DNA of 64,000 bases from Tenacibaculum sp. 190524A05c (lineage in GTDB: Bacteria; Bacteroidota; Bacteroidia; Flavobacteriales; Flavobacteriaceae): contig NZ_OZ038523.1 in assembly GCF_964036595.1 (NCBI RefSeq), positions 400,501 to 464,500 on the forward strand, written 5' to 3'. The stretch's first letter is position 1, and every line of letters starts with the position of its first letter. Positions 59,265 through 64,000 of the stretch are shown here, piece by piece. The notes under the pieces were generated by a model that was not told the origin of the DNA, searched no databases, and saw nothing but the letters and a program-made list of their open reading frames with translations. A program made the position numbers and the translations under genes.

Positions 59265-60695
59265 ATGCAAGAGAAGTATTATAAAGAAGCCATTACGAAT
59301 AAAATATTTGAATACATTACAAAAGCTACTGAAGAACTTCAACTAGAGAGTTATGTTATTGGTGGTTTTGTACGTGATTTTATTTTAAAAAGAGGTAATG
59401 CAAAAGATATTGATATAGTAACTGTAGGAAGTGGAATTGAACTGGCGAAAAAAGTGGCTAGTTTATTACCGAATACTCCTAAAGTACAAGTTTTTAAAAC
59501 GTATGGTACAGCAATGTTACGTTTTCAGGATATTGAAGTAGAATTTGTTGGTGCTAGAAAAGAGTCATATACAGAAGATAGTAGAAACCCTGAAGTATCA
59601 GAAGGGTCGTTGCAAGATGATCAAAATAGAAGAGATTTTACCATTAATGCTTTAGCTTTAAGTCTGAACGCCTCTTCTTTAGGAAAGTTATTAGATCCAT
59701 TTGGAGGAATAGCTGACTTAGAACACAAAATTATACGAACTCCGTTGGATCCAGATATTACCTATTCTGATGATCCTCTTAGAATGATGCGTGCAGTTCG
59801 ATTTGCTTCTCAACTAAATTTTGAAATCGAAGAAAAGTCGTTAGCAGCAATAACTAGTAATGTTAAGAGAATTGACATTATTACTAGAGAACGTATTGTT
59901 GATGAGTTGAATAAAATTATTGCTTCTCCAAAACCTTCGGTAGGATTTTTATTGATGGAGAAAACTGGATTATTAAAGAGAATAATTCCTGAATTAATTG
60001 CTTTGAAAGGAGTAGAGGAAGTAGAAGGTCAAAAACATAAAGATAATTTCTATCACACTTTAGAAGTAGTTGATAATATTTCACTTCATACCAATGATGT
60101 CTGGTTACGTTGGGCAGCTTTATTACATGATATTGGTAAAGCTCCAACAAAGCGTTTTGATAAAAAAGTCGGTTGGACATTCCATTCACATGAATTTGTT
60201 GGTTCTAAGATGGTTTACAAGCTTTTTAAGAGACTAAAAATGCCATTGAATAACAAAATGAAGTTTGTTCAGAAAATGGTTATGTTGAGTTCGAGACCAA
60301 TTGTACTAGCATCAGAAGTTACAGATTCTGCTGTTCGTAGATTAATTTTCGATACTGGAGATGATATTGATAGTTTAATGACGCTTTGTGAGGCTGATAT
60401 TACAACTAAAAACCCAAAGAAATTTAAGCGTTACCACAAGAACTTTGAAATAGTTAGACAGAAAATTAAAGAAGTAGAAGAGCGAGATAGAGTTCGTAAT
60501 TTTCAACCACCAATTTCAGGTGAAGAAATTATGAAAACCTTTAACTTAAAACCTTGTCGTGAAATAGGTCAGATTAAGGAAGCGATAAAGGAAGCTATAT
60601 TAGAAGGTATTATACCAAACGAATATGAAGCTTCCTATAATTTTATGCTAAAAAAGGCTGAGAGTTTAGGATTAGAATCTAAACTAATGAAATAG
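59265..60695 (+). CDS. cca: CCA tRNA nucleotidyltransferase with HD domain
   Basis: A 476-aa class II nucleotidyltransferase that adds or repairs the CCA end of tRNA. The head domain has [29 protein letters not shown] with the G-G and D-x-D catalytic motifs. [11 protein letters not shown] is motif B and [15 protein letters not shown] motif D, as in the CCA family. The HD domain is at about 275-295 ([14 protein letters not shown]). The length is longer than minimal CCA enzymes because of the HD region, and is typical of Bacteroidota. The start ATG lies five bases behind the Sua5-type gene. Confidence 0.95.
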   Translation: MQEKYYKEAITNKIFEYITKATEELQLESYVIGGFVRDFILKRGNAKDIDIVTVGSGIELAKKVASLLPNTPKVQVFKTYGTAMLRFQDIEVEFVGARKESYTEDSRNPEVSEGSLQDDQNRRDFTINALALSLNASSLGKLLDPFGGIADLEHKIIRTPLDPDITYSDDPLRMMRAVRFASQLNFEIEEKSLAAITSNVKRIDIITRERIVDELNKIIASPKPSVGFLLMEKTGLLKRIIPELIALKGVEEVEGQKHKDNFYHTLEVVDNISLHTNDVWLRWAALLHDIGKAPTKRFDKKVGWTFHSHEFVGSKMVYKLFKRLKMPLNNKMKFVQKMVMLSSRPIVLASEVTDSAVRRLIFDTGDDIDSLMTLCEADITTKNPKKFKRYHKNFEIVRQKIKEVEERDRVRNFQPPISGEEIMKTFNLKPCREIGQIKEAIKEAILEGIIPNEYEASYNFMLKKAESLGLESKLMK

Positions 60696-60697
60696 TA

Positions 60698-61369
60698 TTA
60701 GTTAGATAGTATTCTCCATTCATTTCCTTCTTTGTCATCAAAACCAATGAGTCCCTTATTTATATCAAAATACATATAATCTAATGAAGGTGTTTGCCAA
60801 TTTGGACTTATTGAATCTTTATCTGTTAAATCGACTTTAATGACCCTATCAAAGACTTGGTTGTTAAACGAAAGTGTTATTTGTTCTGAATAATCTATAT
60901 CAATTAACTGACCAAGGTTATTGAAACTAGAATACTCAATAGTCGTTCTTAAGTAGGATTCTTCAGAAACTTCTCCGGTGGTTTGATTGAATACCTTTGG
61001 CCATTTCCTAACATGAAATTCTAAATAACTGGTAAAATCATTTGGATGAAATAAAGTCGACTGTAAGAATAGTTGTTGTCCATCGAAGTAAAAATATTTT
61101 TTCACTCCTACAGGCATTGTAGGTCTTTGATGTAAGTGTTTATCGTTTATACTTTTTATTACATTGAACTTAAGAAGTTCATCATTGCCTTGATTCTTAA
61201 AAATAAGTTGATCATTTAATTCAGGAAGTTCAAGTAATAAATCTTGATCTTCTGATTGATATTGAAAATAAGATAGTTCTAAGGTACTATCATTACCGAA
61301 ACTAACATTTTGATAACAAGATGTAATAAAAAAAAGTGAGGTTAAAAAAAGAATAAAAGATTTTTTCAT
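60698..61369 (-). CDS. Lipoprotein of unknown function
   Basis: A 223-aa lipoprotein from the chosen start (MKKSFILFLTSLFFITSC, Cys18); an ATG 18 bases upstream would only lengthen the signal. The mature part is beta-rich with Trp, Tyr and Phe (FYFDGQQLFLQSTLFHPND, LEFHVRKWPKVFNQ, QTPSLDYMYFDINKGLIGF). No family is recognised. It converges with the cca gene, with two bases between the stops, and lies alone before an AT-rich gap. Confidence 0.55.
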   Translation of the reverse strand: MKKSFILFLTSLFFITSCYQNVSFGNDSTLELSYFQYQSEDQDLLLELPELNDQLIFKNQGNDELLKFNVIKSINDKHLHQRPTMPVGVKKYFYFDGQQLFLQSTLFHPNDFTSYLEFHVRKWPKVFNQTTGEVSEESYLRTTIEYSSFNNLGQLIDIDYSEQITLSFNNQVFDRVIKVDLTDKDSISPNWQTPSLDYMYFDINKGLIGFDDKEGNEWRILSN

Positions 61370-61484
61370 AGTTGTTAGTATATACAATTATTGAATAAAA
61401 CTAACGGATTTAGACTTTCAAGTGTCCAAAATCGTGTAACTTGGATTATTTAGGACAAACTTTAATAAAGTATAGAACGATTTC

Positions 61485-62096
61485 CTAGTAAGAATCGTTT
61501 ATGGGTTTTAAGTTTTCATAACTTAAAATACGAGTAAACTCTTCTAAGTCATTTTTTAATTGATTAAAAGATAATTTAGCTATATCCTTTGTATTGTAGT
61601 CTTTAGAAGCTTCTAAAAAATTTACGGTAATGTTTTTACTTTTAAGCCTTTCATCTTTTTGATAAACAAATTTTTGAAAGTCTACCAAAGTTTTGAAAGA
61701 AATAGTTTTAAAAGATTTCTCATTTAAATCGAGTGTGATAAAATAATTTGAAATGTATCCTGCTTTAATGGTTTCTGTGAAAAACCATTTAGTTTTTTCG
61801 TTTTTCAAATAATCTTGAAACCCAATTTCACTTAGTTTATTTAGTGGATATTTTTGGAGTAGCTTAGTTCTTTTTCTATTTCTCAAAAACCAAGAAAAAA
61901 AAGCGAGAATAGAAACCCAAAAAGTAAGACTTACAGTACCAATGAATCCAAATAAATAATTGTTGTAATTTAAAGTTTCTATATTGAAATAAGTCAAAAT
62001 TAACGTCATACTGAAGAATAAAGTACCAAAAACAATAAAGCAAAATTTAATCATAAAAATTGCTTTAGTTTTATTGAGTTCAATAAACTTTTTCAT
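61485..62096 (-). CDS. Membrane protein of unknown function
   Basis: A 203-aa protein with two transmembrane helices near the N-terminus (MIKFCFIVFGTLFFSMTLIL at about 15-34 and FGFIGTVSLTFWVSILAFF at about 49-68). A basic loop RNRKRTKLLQK follows, then a cytosolic-type alpha/beta C-terminus. No family is recognised. It lies three bases behind the glycosyltransferase gene and is the last gene of the operon with it and the ABC exporter. Confidence 0.6.
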   Translation of the reverse strand: MKKFIELNKTKAIFMIKFCFIVFGTLFFSMTLILTYFNIETLNYNNYLFGFIGTVSLTFWVSILAFFSWFLRNRKRTKLLQKYPLNKLSEIGFQDYLKNEKTKWFFTETIKAGYISNYFITLDLNEKSFKTISFKTLVDFQKFVYQKDERLKSKNITVNFLEASKDYNTKDIAKLSFNQLKNDLEEFTRILSYENLKPINDSY

Positions 62097-62099
62097 TGG

Positions 62100-63107
62100 T
62101 TAACTATTTAAAAACAGTTGGTCTATTTTCTTAGAGCAGTTTTCCCAAGAATATTCCAAAGCGGTTTCTCGAATATCTATTTTTATGTTATCCGCTTTTT
62201 CTATGAGTGGTATTACATCCTCATAAGTGGCATCAATATCAAATAGAAATCCATTTTCTCCATGTTTTATGATGTCTGGACAAAATCCTGTTTTAGAAGC
62301 TACAGGAACACAATTAGATAACATTGATTCTAATATTGGTACCGGACCTCCTTCTAAAATTGATGGAGATACAAATGTGTCAATTTTCGAATATAAATCA
62401 GGGAATTCAGAATAATCTCTATTATTGTGGTAAGTGAAATTCTGCAAGCCTGATAATTCGTTGAACTTCTCAAATTTCTCCCAGTTTTTACCAAAAATAT
62501 GGAAGTGCTTTTGAGGCATGTTTTTGATGATTTGAAAGACTAATTCCGGGTTTTTTCGTTCACCAAAATTTGAACAAAATCCAACATCACCACTTTTTCT
62601 TTCGTGTGAATAAAAGAACTCTGGATCAGAAGCAATATGAATAACCTCCAACTTTTCAGGTTTTATACCAATACCAATTAAGTCTTGTTTTACTTGAGAG
62701 TTTAAACAAATAACCTTGTCTGCTAAATTTAAACACCAAGCTATATGTGTTTTTGAATACGATGTTGTGTAATGTGCATGTGTAAACATTACGATATTCT
62801 TTTTCCTTAAAATTTGAGGGTTATGGCGCATCGCCCTACAGAAATAGTGCGGATAAATAAAGTAATATCCATCTGCTTCAGGTAAATTTCTAAGTTTCGC
62901 ATGAAAATATGGAGATGCATTTAATCCTGAATGTTCTGATAATCTTCGAACTTTGGTTCCAAAAATCCAGTTTTTATCTGCTTCACGAGCTACATAAACT
63001 AAATTATCAATTGTAGATTTTTTATCTACTTTGATGAATTTAGATTTTAATATAGCCAGAAGGTATTTCCATTTATAAATGATATTGAAAATTAGAAATT
63101 CCTTCAT
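62100..63107 (-). CDS. Glycosyltransferase (GT4-like)
   Basis: A 335-aa GT-B protein. The N-terminal half has WIFGTKVRRLSEHSGL and a region of helices. The C-terminal half has VGFCSNFGERKNPELVFQII, HIFGKNWEKF, and the donor-site motif in FVSPSILEGGPVPILESMLSNCVPVAS, with P-V-P-I replacing the usual G-F-G. It adds a sugar to an unknown acceptor. It lies two bases after the ABC exporter gene and three bases before the 203-aa membrane protein gene, all on the minus strand. Confidence 0.82.
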   Translation of the reverse strand: MKEFLIFNIIYKWKYLLAILKSKFIKVDKKSTIDNLVYVAREADKNWIFGTKVRRLSEHSGLNASPYFHAKLRNLPEADGYYFIYPHYFCRAMRHNPQILRKKNIVMFTHAHYTTSYSKTHIAWCLNLADKVICLNSQVKQDLIGIGIKPEKLEVIHIASDPEFFYSHERKSGDVGFCSNFGERKNPELVFQIIKNMPQKHFHIFGKNWEKFEKFNELSGLQNFTYHNNRDYSEFPDLYSKIDTFVSPSILEGGPVPILESMLSNCVPVASKTGFCPDIIKHGENGFLFDIDATYEDVIPLIEKADNIKIDIRETALEYSWENCSKKIDQLFLNS

Positions 63108-63109
63108 TT

Positions 63110-64000
63110 TTATGAATCAATATTTTGCATGGTAACAAGTTTGAAGTATTCTCCTTTTTTAGATAATAATTCATCATGTTTTCCTTGTTCTACAATTTTA
63201 CCCTTGTGTAAAACAACAATATTATCTGCATTTTGAATTGTGGAAAGTCTGTGCGCAATAACCATAGAGGTTCTATTTTGCATCATATTTTCTAAAGCAG
63301 ATTGTACTAGTTTCTCAGATTCAGTATCTAAAGCAGAAGTAGCCTCGTCTAAAATCATAATTGGAGGATTCTTTAGAACGGCTCTGGCAATAGATAAACG
63401 CTGTTTTTGACCACCAGAAAGTTTGTTTCCACTGTCACCAATATTGGTTTCAAATTGTTCTGGTTGATCTTTAATGAACTCATAAGCATTAGCGATTTCA
63501 GAAGCTTTAAAAACCTCTTCATCACTAGCATTTTGATTACCAATCTTTATGTTTTCTTTGATAGTATCATTGAAAAGAATAGAATCTTGCGTTACAATCC
63601 CCATTAAGTTTAAAAGAGATTTCTTAGTCAAAGATTTGATGTTTACTCCATCAATTAGAATTTCACCTTTAGTAACATCATAAAAACGGGTAATTAGATT
63701 CGCTAAAGTAGATTTTCCACTTCCAGATTGCCCAACAAGAGCAACAGATTTACCTTTTGGGATTTTAAGTGAGAAATCCTCTAAAACATAATCATCTTGA
63801 TATTTAAACCATACATTTTTAAATTCAATATCATGATCAAAACTTGTTTTATTAGTTGCATCAGGCGCATCTTTTAATTCATCTTCAGTCTCTAATATTT
63901 GTAAGATACGCTCGGCAGCAGCATTTCCTTTTTTAATGGTATAACTTGCTTTAGAGATAGACTTTGCAGGAGTGATAATATTATATGCAAAACCTAGAAA
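63110..64000 (-). CDS. MsbA-like ABC exporter, C-terminal part (partial)
   Basis: The gene runs off the right edge. Only the last 296 residues are present and the frame is open to 64000 with no stop. It has the end of the transmembrane domain (SISKASYTIKKGNAAAERILQIL), then the nucleotide-binding domain: Walker A VALVGQSGSGKST, Q-loop GIVTQDSILFNDTIKENI, ABC signature NKLSGGQKQRLSIARAVL, Walker B PPIMILDEATSALDTESE and the H-loop MVIAHRLSTIQNADNI. This is the fused permease/ATPase type that flips lipid A or other lipids, or exports peptides. It overlies a glycosyltransferase operon, so a lipid or glycan substrate is plausible. Confidence 0.9.
   Translation of the reverse strand, partial: FLGFAYNIITPAKSISKASYTIKKGNAAAERILQILETEDELKDAPDATNKTSFDHDIEFKNVWFKYQDDYVLEDFSLKIPKGKSVALVGQSGSGKSTLANLITRFYDVTKGEILIDGVNIKSLTKKSLLNLMGIVTQDSILFNDTIKENIKIGNQNASDEEVFKASEIANAYEFIKDQPEQFETNIGDSGNKLSGGQKQRLSIARAVLKNPPIMILDEATSALDTESEKLVQSALENMMQNRTSMVIAHRLSTIQNADNIVVLHKGKIVEQGKHDELLSKKGEYFKLVTMQNIDS

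Noticed and set aside
63110..64000. Possible frameshift in the ABC exporter, because the first usable start codon in frame is a TTG at 63631.
   Set aside because: Translation upstream is open without a stop to 64000 and includes an intact Walker A, so this is simply a partial gene.
1..64000. CRISPR arrays, insertion sequences, prophage genes, tRNA or rRNA genes.
   Set aside because: None was found by eye in either strand; intergenic gaps are short and explained by promoters and terminators.

Overview
The window is a strongly AT-rich chromosomal segment of a member of the Flavobacteriaceae (Bacteroidota), probably marine and close to Tenacibaculum/Aquimarina/Kordia-type genera. The evidence is a FecI-type sigma factor with a FecR-like anti-sigma start, DUF4476 and DUF5606 proteins, a carboxypeptidase-regulatory-like TonB receptor, a type IX secretion C-terminal domain, a row of SurA-like PPIases before MoxR, a GG-leader peptide, and Bacteroidota promoter boxes (TAnnTTTG) in front of many genes. 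No tRNA, rRNA, insertion sequence, prophage or CRISPR array was seen. Rho-independent terminators are frequent and easy to read. The genus assignment is inference.

Layout. 1-3423: ECF sigma/anti-sigma pair, di-heme cytochrome c peroxidase, DUF4476 protein. 3605-11970: fumC, a small membrane protein, a beta-lactamase-fold lipoprotein, a TonB-dependent receptor, yidC, a cupin. 11972-20200: an accessory block with a secreted protein, a GG-leader cysteine-rich peptide, a lipoprotein, a LytS/LytTR two-component system, and a NarL-type response regulator with a TPR sensor kinase and an unknown 199-aa protein. 20300-33354: housekeeping (ZIP transporter, methyltransferases, pentapeptide-type protein, HU, fmt-recQ-kinase operon, DUF493, three SurA-like genes, moxR, a His-motif protein). 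33421-44496: secreted endonuclease I with T9SS tail, pheT, pyrD, LysE, YfiT/DinB, TPR lipoprotein, lon. 44552-47143: two CxxS thioredoxin-fold proteins and a secreted trypsin-like protease. 47222-51880: a minus-strand operon (def, DUF5606, mazG, glycosyltransferase, SDR, peroxiredoxin-like) preceded by ruvX. 51998-58537: dapD, a repeat lipoprotein and five glycosyltransferases. 58690-64000: Sua5-type protein, CCA-adding enzyme, a lipoprotein, a membrane protein, a further glycosyltransferase and the 3' part of an MsbA-like ABC exporter.

The most interesting regulatory signal is a 16-bp inverted repeat of the NarL 7-2-7 type (consensus TACCTAT-N2-ATAGGTA). It occurs four times, each time 37-39 bp upstream of a TAnnTTTG-like box and 50-70 bp from a start codon: before the NarL-type regulator gene, before the 199-aa protein/sensor kinase operon, before a secreted 291-aa protein, and, 27 kb away, before the secreted serine protease. 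This predicts an autoregulated two-component regulon whose known outputs are exported proteins. A second regulatory pair, AAGGTTGGGTAAT-N12-ACGT, sits before the anti-sigma gene and before the cytochrome c peroxidase, and predicts the ECF sigma factor's own promoter. All functional statements rest on motif reading by eye; no database search was run.
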